NCBI GenBank assembly: GCA_002449555.1
Contig: DJXA01000091.1
Location: 1-5,745, forward strand
Length of the DNA: 5,745 nt
From: Atopobiaceae bacterium UBA7016
GTDB taxonomy: Bacteria > Actinomycetota > Coriobacteriia > Coriobacteriales > Atopobiaceae
Direction of reading: 5' to 3'
Part shown: piece by piece, positions 1-5,745 of the stretch
Layout: each line of letters opens with the position of its first letter
Position numbering within the stretch: the first letter of the stretch is position 1
The notes under the pieces: model-generated
The model's input: the letters and a program-made list of their open reading frames with translations, nothing else
Database searches by the model: none
What the model was told of the DNA's origin: nothing
Made by a program: the position numbers and the translations under genes

Positions 1-992
1 CCGCCTGGATGTACAACGGCTTCGCGAGCGAGCGCGTGGCCAAGGAGGCGCTGGTGGACCGCTATCCGCGCGAGAGCTTCACGCTGGCCACCAAGCTGCA
101 CAACGGCTTCTTCAACAGCCTCGAGGGCCGCGACGAGGTCTTCAACGCGCAGCTCGAGAAGACCGGCGCCGGCTACTTTGACTACTACCTGCTGCACGGC
201 ATCGAGGCCAGCAGCTATCCGCACTACGAGAAGTTCGACTGCTTCGACTGGCTGCTTCAGAAGAAGGCAGCCGGCCTCGTCAAGCACGTGGGCTTCTCCT
301 ATCACGACAACCCCGAGCTTCTGGACGAGATCCTGACCAAGCACCCGCAGATGGAGTTCGTGCAGCTGCAGATCAACTACCTCGACTGGGAGAGCGAGTG
401 GATTCAGAGCCGCGCCTGCTACGAGGTGGCCGAGCGTCACGGCAAGCCGGTCGTGGTCATGGAGCCCATCAAGGGCGGCACGCTGGCCAACGTGCCCGCC
501 GAGGGCGAGCAGCTGCTGCGCGCGCTCGACCCGTCGCTCTCCATCGCAAGCTGGGCCATCCGCTTCGTGGCAAGCCTCCCCAACGTGATGTGCGTGCTCT
601 CGGGCATGAGCAACCTCGCCCAGATGCAGGACAACCTCAGCTACATGGACGACTTCAAGCCCCTGACCGAGGCCGAGCGCGACGCGTGCTTCAAGGTTGC
701 GCAGATCATCAACGACCAGACGGCCATCGCCTGCACCGCGTGCCACTACTGCACCGACGGCTGCCCCATGCACATCTGCATCCCCGAGTACTTCTCGCTG
801 TACAACGAGGACATGCGCGAGAATCTCGCCGAGAAGGGCTGGACCATCAACTTCACCAACTACGACAAGCTGACCGAGGAGTTTGGCCGCGCAAGCGAGT
901 GCATCGGCTGCGGCCAGTGCGAGTCCATGTGCCCGCAGCACCTTCCCATCATCGAGACGCTTGAGAAGGTGGCGGAGCACTTCGAGCACTAG
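1..992 (+). CDS. Aldo/keto reductase with C-terminal 4Fe-4S ferredoxin-like domain (5' end missing)
   Basis: Partial: the frame is open to the left edge (first whole codon at 3), and the Met at 9 is internal, because the preceding Ala-Trp belongs to the AKR motif. Numbering from that Met, Y2 in the WMYNG..SE stretch, K29 in LATKL and H63 in YYLLHG match the catalytic Tyr, Lys and His of the AKR (beta/alpha)8 barrel; the catalytic Asp and the barrel start lie outside the window. The barrel continues to about residue 215 (VGFS, VQLQINYLD, VVVMEPIKGG, SIASWAIRF). The tail holds two cysteine clusters: C242/C245/C248/C252 (CTACHYCTDGC) and C298/C301/C304/C308 (CIGCGQCESMC, then P). These suit two [4Fe-4S] clusters. 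Family members are cytosolic oxidoreductases of anaerobes; the substrate is unknown. The iron-sulfur tail suggests electron exchange with ferredoxin or flavodoxin as well as, or instead of, NADPH, which is inference. The stop is TAG at 990-992. Sure of the family, not of the reaction. Confidence 0.93.
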   Translation, partial: AWMYNGFASERVAKEALVDRYPRESFTLATKLHNGFFNSLEGRDEVFNAQLEKTGAGYFDYYLLHGIEASSYPHYEKFDCFDWLLQKKAAGLVKHVGFSYHDNPELLDEILTKHPQMEFVQLQINYLDWESEWIQSRACYEVAERHGKPVVVMEPIKGGTLANVPAEGEQLLRALDPSLSIASWAIRFVASLPNVMCVLSGMSNLAQMQDNLSYMDDFKPLTEAERDACFKVAQIINDQTAIACTACHYCTDGCPMHICIPEYFSLYNEDMRENLAEKGWTINFTNYDKLTEEFGRASECIGCGQCESMCPQHLPIIETLEKVAEHFEH

Positions 993-1004
993 GCGGCGGC
1001 CCGT

Positions 1005-1033
1005 GGTGACAAATGACCCGTCCACTTGTCACC
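1005..1033. repeat. Perfect 8-bp inverted repeat, 13-nt loop
   Basis: GGTGACAA at 1005-1012 and its exact reverse complement TTGTCACC at 1026-1033 flank a 13-base spacer. In RNA, two further U-G/G-U wobble pairs could extend the stem outward. It starts 12 bases after the stop of the aldo/keto reductase and is followed by GTTTAAAG, which is not a proper U-tract, so it is a poor intrinsic terminator. It could be an mRNA 3'-end stabilising stem, a dimeric regulator's operator or a copy of a dispersed palindromic element. The sequence alone does not decide. Confidence 0.6.
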
Positions 1034-1070
1034 GTTTAAAGGGAGTCTGAGCGGCGCCAAGGTCATCTGG

Positions 1071-1097
1071 TTGAGAAACCCCTAGTATGGGTACAAA
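1071..1097 (+). promoter_or_regulatory. Weak candidate promoter for the small zinc-ribbon gene
   Basis: TTGAGA (1071-1076) resembles a -35 box and TACAAA (1092-1097) a -10 box, but the spacer is only 15 bases. TAGTAT at 1083-1088 is an alternative -10 without a good -35 partner. This stretch is clearly more A+T-rich than its surroundings and lies 39 bases upstream of the ATG, so a promoter here is plausible. The exact boxes are uncertain. Confidence 0.3.
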
Positions 1098-1135
1098 CTG
1101 CCTTGTGCGTTTGACCATCACGAGAGGTGATTACT

Positions 1136-1549
1136 ATGCAGGGGTTTCTTGACAAGATGAACGAGGGCATCCGTAAGCTTATGGCCGGCCGCTACGGTGG
1201 CGACCAGCTGGGCACCGTGCTCGTCGTGATCTCGCTCATCTTCTCCATTCTGGCCAACTGGCTGGGTCGTTGGATGACGGTTGTGGCGCTGATTCTGCTC
1301 GTCCTCGCCTTCGCGCGCATGTTCTCGCGCAACTACGAGGCGCGTCGCAAGGAGAATCGCGTGTTTCTGCAGGCTGTTGCCCAGCCGGGCAAGGTGATTC
1401 ACCGCCAGCGCGTCAAGTTTGCCAACCGCAAGACCAAGGCCTACGTGCGCTGCCCGCACTGCCACGCCGAGTTCGCGCTACCCAAGGGCAAGGGCCATCT
1501 GCGCGCCACGTGCCCCAAGTGCGGCGAGAAGTCTGAGCACACGGTCTAG
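1136..1549 (+). CDS. Small membrane protein with C-terminal zinc ribbon, function unknown
   Basis: 137 residues. I chose ATG 1136 because the Shine-Dalgarno AGGTGA (1125-1130) sits 5 bases before it; the in-frame GTG at 1127 lies inside that site and is unlikely to start translation. Order: short amphipathic N-terminus (1-24, containing MAGRYGGDQL), two hydrophobic helices (about 25-42 and 46-62), a strongly basic juxtamembrane stretch (RMFSRNYEARRKENR), and a basic linker (HRQRVKFANRKTKAY). A zinc ribbon follows, with C106/C109 and C126/C129 (CPHC...CPKC) spaced for one Zn(II). The positive charge after helix 2 places both ends in the cytoplasm as a helical hairpin. Similar small proteins with a GRYG motif, two helices and a CxxC ribbon are known to me from Clostridia and Coriobacteriia as uncharacterised. 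The ribbon could bind nucleic acid or a protein partner; that is inference. The gene seems monocistronic, with its own upstream A+T-rich stretch and a terminator directly after it. Confidence 0.9.
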   Translation: MQGFLDKMNEGIRKLMAGRYGGDQLGTVLVVISLIFSILANWLGRWMTVVALILLVLAFARMFSRNYEARRKENRVFLQAVAQPGKVIHRQRVKFANRKTKAYVRCPHCHAEFALPKGKGHLRATCPKCGEKSEHTV

Positions 1550-1566
1550 TGCTCCAAGCAAGCATG

Positions 1567-1602
1567 AAGAGCCCGCAGCCTCGGTTGCGGGCCTTTCTTT
1601 TA
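1567..1602 (+). terminator. Rho-independent terminator after the zinc-ribbon gene
   Basis: GCCCGCA (1571-1577) pairs perfectly with TGCGGGC (1586-1592) around an 8-base loop. The run CTTTCTTTTA follows on the T side, and AAG (1567-1569) can extend the stem by pairing with CTT (1593-1595) past one bulged A. It lies 17 bases after the TAG at 1547-1549. It separates the small gene from the ABC operon. Confidence 0.88.
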
Positions 1603-1607
1603 TAGCC

Positions 1608-1616
1608 TGATAGAAT
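1608..1616 (+). promoter_or_regulatory. Extended -10 promoter candidate for the ABC transporter operon
   Basis: TGATAGAAT combines an extended TGn element (1608-1610) with a -10 hexamer TAGAAT (1611-1616; 5 of 6 to TATAAT). There is no good -35 at normal spacing: TTGCGG at 1585-1590 is 20 bases away and lies inside the terminator stem. Transcription would start near 1623, giving a leader of only about 17 bases before the ATG at 1640. The position directly after the terminator and before the first ABC gene supports the call. Confidence 0.5.
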
Positions 1617-1639
1617 CCCGGCGCGATGGGGAGGTCCGC

Positions 1640-3454
1640 ATGGGAGTCTTCAAGTACCTGCATATCGACTGGCGCGAGGTGGTGGGCCTCCTCGTGCTGA
1701 CGCTTTTGGGCGCGGCAACCGAGATGGGCCTGCCTACCATGCTCGCACGCATGATCGACGACGGCGTCACCGCCAACGCTCAGGGCGTCATCGTGGGCAT
1801 CGCCCTCGTTATGGTGGTGCTTGCGCTGGTTGGATGCATGGCGTCGCTCGTCTCCACCTTCCTTTCGGCGCGCGTGTCCACCAAGCTGGCGGCTGACCTG
1901 CGCAGCCAGCTGTTCTCCAAGGTGCAGTCGTTCTCCTCGGCCGACATGGACCGCTTTGGCACGGCGAGCCTCGTCACGCGCTCCACTTCGGACGTCTCAA
2001 ACGTGCAGATGTTTGTGACCATGCTGATGCAGATTGGCGTGATGGCGCCGCTCATGCTGGTGGCGGGCATCGTGCTTTCCAGCGCGACGGGCGGCCGCGT
2101 CAGCACCGTGCTTCTGGTGTCGGTTCCGGTGCTGTTCATCTTGGCCGGACTCATCATGCGTGTGGTCTCGCGCCTGTCCAAGCAGATGCGCAAGCGCCTG
2201 GACAACCTCAACCGCATCTTCCTCGAGACGCTTGAGGGCGTGCGGCCCATCCGCGCCTTCCGACGCGAACCCTACGAGATTGCCCGCTTTGGCGAGGCCA
2301 ACGCCGCCCACGCGCAGATCGCCGTCGAGCAAGGCCGCCTGATGGCGCTCATGATGCCGCTCATCGGCCTCGTTTTTGGCTTCACCACCACCGGCGTGAT
2401 GTGGCTGGGCTCGGGCTTCGTGGCGGACGGCAGCATGGAGGTGGGCGCGCTCGTTGCCAACACGCAGTACATCTCGATGATTCTCATGTCCATCATGATG
2501 GTCTCGGCCGTCATCATGTTGTATCCCAACTTCTCGGCGTGCGCCACGCGCATCTGCGAGGTGTTGGACGCGGAGCCCAGCATCGTGGACGGCAAGCGCT
2601 CGTTGGAGGAGCGCACGTCGCGCGGCAAGCTAGAGTTTCAGCACGTCAGCTTCCAGTACGCGCAAGCTGAGGAGCCCGTTTTGCAGGACCTCACCTTCAC
2701 GTGCGAGCCGGGAACTGTCACGGCCATCATCGGCCCCACCGGCTGCGGCAAGTCGAGCGTGCTACGCCTCATCCCGCGCCTGTTTGACGCCACGCTGGGA
2801 AACGTGGTCATCGACGGCATTAACGTGAAGCGCTACAAGCTGGAGGACTTGCGCTCGCTCATTGGCTACGTGCCGCAGAAGAATGTGCTCTTCAAGGGCA
2901 CCATCGCGGACAACCTCAACTGGGGAGACGAGGCAGGCGACGACGCCGCGTGGCAGCGTGCACTCGACATCGCGTGCGCGAACGAGTTTGTGTCCGAGAA
3001 GGACAATGGCGCGCACTCTGAGGTTGCCCAGGGTGGCACCAACTTCTCGGGTGGCCAGCGCCAGCGCCTGGCTATCGCCCGCGCCATCATGCGCGACGCC
3101 GAGTTCTACCTGTTTGACGACTCGTTCTCCGCGCTGGACATGAAGACCGACCGCACCCTGCGCGAGAACATCCGCCGCGAGCTTTCCGACGCCACGGTGA
3201 TCATCGTGGCGCAGCGCGTGGGCACCATTATCGACGCCGACCAGATCATCGTGCTGGACGACGGCGTATGCGTGGGCAAGGGCACGCACGCAGAACTGCT
3301 GGCGAGCTGCGAGATGTATCGCGACATCGCGACGTTGCAGCTGGGCGAGCAGGCTGTGGTTGACACTCTGCGCCAGGCGGCGGGCCTGCCCGCGCAAAGC
3401 CGCTCGAAGGCCGCAGCCCAAAGCGCCGTATTCGCGGAAGGAGGTGAGCGCTGA
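1640..3454 (+). CDS. ABC exporter half-transporter, degenerate-site subunit (heterodimer partner 1)
   Basis: 604 residues, the usual length for a fused TMD-NBD half exporter. GGGGAGG (1628-1634) ends 5 bases before the ATG. Six membrane helices lie near residues 12-30, 49-73, 127-149, 154-174, 236-258 and 276-296; the ABC type 1 exporter intracellular loops lie between them. The ATPase domain starts near 330: Walker A GPTGCGKS (365-372), Q-loop Q413, signature FSGGQ (469-473), Walker B YLFDD (490-494), D-loop SALD (497-500). Two catalytic residues are changed: D494 (codon GAC at 3119-3121) replaces the catalytic Glu, and Q525 (CAG at 3212-3214) replaces the switch His. This pattern marks the degenerate subunit of heterodimeric exporters such as TM287/288, LmrCD and BmrCD. 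An Ala-rich tail of about 35 residues follows the NBD. Likely role: ATP-driven efflux at the cytoplasmic membrane together with the next gene; the substrate (drug, lipid or peptide) cannot be inferred. Confidence 0.96.
   Translation: MGVFKYLHIDWREVVGLLVLTLLGAATEMGLPTMLARMIDDGVTANAQGVIVGIALVMVVLALVGCMASLVSTFLSARVSTKLAADLRSQLFSKVQSFSSADMDRFGTASLVTRSTSDVSNVQMFVTMLMQIGVMAPLMLVAGIVLSSATGGRVSTVLLVSVPVLFILAGLIMRVVSRLSKQMRKRLDNLNRIFLETLEGVRPIRAFRREPYEIARFGEANAAHAQIAVEQGRLMALMMPLIGLVFGFTTTGVMWLGSGFVADGSMEVGALVANTQYISMILMSIMMVSAVIMLYPNFSACATRICEVLDAEPSIVDGKRSLEERTSRGKLEFQHVSFQYAQAEEPVLQDLTFTCEPGTVTAIIGPTGCGKSSVLRLIPRLFDATLGNVVIDGINVKRYKLEDLRSLIGYVPQKNVLFKGTIADNLNWGDEAGDDAAWQRALDIACANEFVSEKDNGAHSEVAQGGTNFSGGQRQRLAIARAIMRDAEFYLFDDSFSALDMKTDRTLRENIRRELSDATVIIVAQRVGTIIDADQIIVLDDGVCVGKGTHAELLASCEMYRDIATLQLGEQAVVDTLRQAAGLPAQSRSKAAAQSAVFAEGGER
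3438..3447 (+). promoter_or_regulatory. Near-perfect Shine-Dalgarno for the second ABC gene, inside the first
   Basis: AAGGAGGTGA matches the anti-Shine-Dalgarno of 16S rRNA over its whole length and sits 6 bases before the ATG at 3454. It is embedded in the last codons of the first ABC gene (encoding ..EGGER). With the TGATG stop/start overlap (3452-3456) it should give strong, coupled translation and balanced amounts of the two subunits. Confidence 0.9.
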
Positions 3455-5238
3455 TGCCCGGACCGCATGGTGGTCGCGGCGACCTGCGCCGCGCGCGTGA
3501 CAGCAAGGGCGCCGTGCTGCGTCTTCTGGGGTACCTCAAGCCGCATGCCGCGGCGCTCTTCCTCGTGACGCTGATGACCCTGGTAGCCTCGCTCTTCTCG
3601 GTGCTGCAGCCCAGCGTGACGGGCGGCATCACCACCGCCCTCTACGAGGGCGTCACCGGCGGAACCTTTGAGTGGGACAAGATCGTGGGCCTGCTGGTTG
3701 CGCTGGCGGGCATCTACGTGGCGTCGCAGGCGTTCCAAGCCATCCAGGGCATCGTCATGAACCGCGTGACCACGCGCGTGCTGCAGGGCATGCGCGACGA
3801 GATTGACGAGAAGGTCCACCGCCTGCCGCTCAACTACTACGACACCCGCACCAACGGCGAGATCCTCTCCATTATCACCAACGACGTGGACATGGTGGAT
3901 GGTGCCATCAGCAGAAACCTCACGCAGCTGGTGAGCCAGCTGGTGATGGTCATCGGCATCTTCATCATGATGCTGCGTATCTCGGGGTGGCTGACGCTCA
4001 TTGCCGTGGTGATGGTGCCCATCTCGCTTTTGGCCTCCATGGGCGTAATCATGAAGAGCCGCACCTACTTTGCGGCGCAGCAGAGCCAGCTGGGCGACCT
4101 CAACGGCTATATCGAGGAGCTCTACGACGGCCAGAACGTGGTGCAAGCCTTTAACTATCAGGCTCGTGCGAACGCGCATTTTGAGGAGCTGAACGAGACG
4201 CTGGCCACCACAGCGCGCAAGGCGTCGGTAGCTTCGGGATCCATCAGGCCCATCACCATGACGGTGAACAATCTTGGCTATGCGCTCTCGGCGGCGTTGG
4301 GCTGCCTGTTTGCGCTGCAGGGCCGTATTGCCGTGGGCGACGTACAGGCGATGCTGCAGTACACCCGTCAGTTCTCGCAGCCGTTCACCCAGATCGCGGC
4401 CATGGCGGGAAGCCTCGGCGCGGCACTGGCGGCGGCCGAGCGCATCTTTGATCTGCTTGACGCCGAAGAGCAGGTGGCTGACCCCGTGCCGGGCGAGGTC
4501 CCGGCCACAAGCGAAGGCACCGTCAGCTTCAGCCACGTGCAGTTTGGCTACACGCCCGACAAGCAGCTGATGCACGATGTCAGCTTCACGGTGGAGCCGG
4601 GCCAGAAGGTGGCTATCGTCGGCCCCACGGGCGCGGGCAAGACCACGCTGGTCAACCTGCTCATGCGCTTCTACGAGGTGGGCGGCGGCAACATTGTGGT
4701 TGACGGCGTGCCGACGCGCGACATGACGCGCGAGGAGCTGCGCAGCCGCTTTGGCATGGTGCTGCAGGACACGTGGCTCTTCGAGGGGACCATTCGCGAG
4801 AACCTGTCGTACGGCCGCGACGGCGCGACCGATGCCGACATCGTGCGCGCGGCCAAGGCGGCGAGCGTTGACTCCATCATTCGCACGATGCCGGGTGGCT
4901 ATGACATGGTGCTCTCCACGGGTGCGTCAAACGTGAGCCAGGGCGAGCGGCAGCTTCTGACCATCGCCCGAGCGCTGGTGGCAAACCCCGAGATCATGAT
5001 TTTGGACGAGGCCACCTCAAACGTCGACGCGCGTACCGAGCAGGTGATTCAGGACGCGATGGCCGAGCTGCTGCGCGGCCGCACGAGCTTCGTGATTGCG
5101 CACCGGCTCTCTACCATTCGCGATGCGGACAAGATCCTGTACATGGAGCACGGCGACATTCTTGAGACCGGCACTCACGACGAGCTGATGGAGCTGAACG
5201 GCCGCTATGCCGCGCTCTACAACTCGCAGTTTGCATGA
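3454..5238 (+). CDS. ABC exporter half-transporter, consensus catalytic subunit (heterodimer partner 2)
   Basis: 594 residues. The ATG at 3454 shares its A with the upstream TGA. The N-terminus is a Gly/Arg-rich cytoplasmic extension (about residues 1-20) leading into the elbow-helix stretch LLGYLKP, as is common in this exporter group. Six membrane helices lie near 30-50, 76-100, 156-175, 178-200, 265-289 and 296-322. The NBD carries Walker A GPTGAGKT (390-397), Q-loop Q438, a deviant signature VSQGE (494-498), Walker B IMILDE with catalytic E519, D-loop SNVD (522-525) and switch H550 (IAHRLST). Walker B and H are therefore intact while the signature is altered, the mirror image of the partner. 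Pairing its Walker motifs with the partner's FSGGQ makes the working ATP site; the other site should bind ATP but hydrolyse it poorly. MdlA/MdlB- and YfiB/YfiC-like pairs share this organisation. Substrate unknown; multidrug or lipid export is the common default guess. Confidence 0.96.
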   Translation: MPGPHGGRGDLRRARDSKGAVLRLLGYLKPHAAALFLVTLMTLVASLFSVLQPSVTGGITTALYEGVTGGTFEWDKIVGLLVALAGIYVASQAFQAIQGIVMNRVTTRVLQGMRDEIDEKVHRLPLNYYDTRTNGEILSIITNDVDMVDGAISRNLTQLVSQLVMVIGIFIMMLRISGWLTLIAVVMVPISLLASMGVIMKSRTYFAAQQSQLGDLNGYIEELYDGQNVVQAFNYQARANAHFEELNETLATTARKASVASGSIRPITMTVNNLGYALSAALGCLFALQGRIAVGDVQAMLQYTRQFSQPFTQIAAMAGSLGAALAAAERIFDLLDAEEQVADPVPGEVPATSEGTVSFSHVQFGYTPDKQLMHDVSFTVEPGQKVAIVGPTGAGKTTLVNLLMRFYEVGGGNIVVDGVPTRDMTREELRSRFGMVLQDTWLFEGTIRENLSYGRDGATDADIVRAAKAASVDSIIRTMPGGYDMVLSTGASNVSQGERQLLTIARALVANPEIMILDEATSNVDARTEQVIQDAMAELLRGRTSFVIAHRLSTIRDADKILYMEHGDILETGTHDELMELNGRYAALYNSQFA

Positions 5239-5253
5239 TGGGCTGGCGTGGCG

Positions 5254-5745
5254 ATGACGGAAGATGAGCTCTACAACCTGCTTGACCAGCGCGGGGTTGC
5301 CTACGAGGTGGCGCATCACCCGGCGGTGATGACGGTGGCCGAGGCCGCCGTGGTGGTGCCTGACCATGGGGTAGCTTGCAAGAACCTCTTTCTGCGCGAT
5401 GACAAGAAGCGGCAGTTCTTTCTGGTGTGCGTGCCGGCGGAGACGAAAGTTGACCTGCGGCATCTGCACGAGCGGCTGGGCAGCCGGAGGCTCTCGTTTG
5501 CGAGCGCGGAGCTGCTGCGTGAGAAGCTGGGGCTTGAGCCAGGGTCCGTCACGCCGTTTGGCGTGCTCAACGACGCAGCACACGAGGTGACGCTCGTCTT
5601 TGACGAGGCGCTTCGCCATGCGCGCTTCGACGCGCATCCGCTGGTCAACACGGCCACGCTCTACGTTCAGATGGACGACGTGCTCCCGCTCTTCGAGGAG
5701 CACGGTACCAAGGTCGTGTTCCGCGCAATTTCGGAGTCAGGGACC
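5254..5745 (+). CDS. YbaK/ProXp (PrdX-like) aminoacyl-tRNA deacylase, 3' end cut
   Basis: 164 codons are open to the right edge. The family is usually about 160-175 residues, so only a few residues are likely missing. The sequence follows the PrdX/ProXp-ala pattern closely: N-terminal MTEDELYNLLDQRGVAYEV, then CKNLFLRDDKKR with K43 and N44, SFASAELL, the GxxxP loop G97-P101 (PGSVTPFGVLND), and DAHPLVNTATL with H128. K43 and H128 correspond to residues known to matter in ProXp-ala. Relatives are cytosolic and hydrolyse Ala-tRNA-Pro made in error by prolyl-tRNA synthetase, as a stand-alone copy of the ProRS INS domain. It starts 15 bases after the ABC stop, so co-transcription is likely. No clear Shine-Dalgarno is visible; an in-frame GTG at 5248 is an alternative start adding two residues, and the in-frame TGA at 5236-5238 bounds it. 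Cys- or Ala-specificity is not settled by eye; overall family resemblance favours Ala. Confidence 0.9.
   Translation, partial: MTEDELYNLLDQRGVAYEVAHHPAVMTVAEAAVVVPDHGVACKNLFLRDDKKRQFFLVCVPAETKVDLRHLHERLGSRRLSFASAELLREKLGLEPGSVTPFGVLNDAAHEVTLVFDEALRHARFDAHPLVNTATLYVQMDDVLPLFEEHGTKVVFRAISESGT

Noticed and set aside
1005..1040. Inverted repeat as the terminator of the aldo/keto reductase gene
   Set aside because: The loop is long and the downstream GTTTAAAG has only three T residues in a row, so an intrinsic terminator is not supported. It is kept as an inverted repeat of unknown role.
1078..1092. Possible operator ACCC-N7-GGGT in the upstream region of the zinc-ribbon gene
   Set aside because: Only four base pairs per arm, which is expected by chance in a sequence of this composition.
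1127..1135. GTG at 1127 as the start of the zinc-ribbon gene
   Set aside because: It lies within the Shine-Dalgarno AGGTGA that is correctly spaced for ATG 1136, and no other ribosome site precedes it.
2762..3421. 219-codon open frame on the - strand within the first ABC gene
   Set aside because: It lies opposite the conserved ATPase domain, shows no family motifs, and has the composition of a GC-driven shadow.
3340..3454. Ala-rich C-terminal tail of the first ABC protein as a separate domain or frameshift
   Set aside because: The frame is intact, codon use is unchanged, and the tail also encodes the ribosome site of the next gene. It is best seen as a variable linker-like end.
3106..4575. 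489-codon open frame on the - strand, across the junction of the two ABC genes
   Set aside because: It overlaps well-supported genes on the opposite strand. Its product is low-complexity, rich in His, Arg and Ala with no recognisable domain, as expected from the antisense of high-GC codons.
5017..5703. 228-codon open frame on the - strand opposite the ABC 3' end and the ProXp gene
   Set aside because: The + strand here encodes recognisable Walker B/H-loop and ProXp motifs, while the - strand product resembles nothing and is His/Arg-rich.

Overview
The window reads as high-GC bacterial chromosome (roughly 60-65% G+C by eye). The protein styles fit Coriobacteriia, with a Collinsella/Olsenella-like anaerobe as my best guess. 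That guess rests on an aldo/keto reductase carrying an iron-sulfur tail, a small membrane zinc-ribbon protein, a heterodimeric ABC exporter and a PrdX/ProXp-type editing protein. It is inference, since no rRNA or other taxonomic marker is present. All five supported genes are on the + strand. The first and last are cut by the window edges.

Layout: (1) 1-992 is the 3' part of an aldo/keto reductase with a C-terminal ferredoxin-like domain (eight cluster-type cysteines). (2) 993-1135 is a 143-base intergenic stretch with a perfect 8-bp inverted repeat and a weak promoter candidate. (3) 1136-1549 encodes a 137-residue protein with two membrane segments and a C-terminal CxxC...CxxC zinc ribbon, ended by a clear intrinsic terminator. 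(4) 1603-1639 holds an extended -10 promoter candidate and a strong ribosome binding site for an apparent operon. (5) 1640-3454 and 3454-5238 are two full-length ABC exporter half-transporters that overlap by one base. (6) 5254-end is an almost complete YbaK/ProXp-family aminoacyl-tRNA deacylase, 15 bases behind the second ABC gene.

The two ABC proteins almost certainly work as one heterodimer. The first has an intact signature motif (FSGGQ), but an Asp in place of the catalytic Glu after Walker B and a Gln in place of the switch His. The second has an intact Walker B Glu and switch His but a changed signature (VSQGE). In the head-to-tail NBD dimer all these changes fall in one composite ATP site, leaving one consensus and one degenerate site, as in TM287/288, LmrCD and BmrCD. 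The substrate cannot be read from the sequence. The ProXp-like protein clears mischarged tRNA-Pro in known relatives; its link to the transporter may be no more than shared transcription.

I see no CRISPR array, insertion sequence, tRNA/rRNA gene, phage gene or clear new multi-gene system. The least explained items are the small zinc-ribbon membrane protein and the 1005-1033 inverted repeat.
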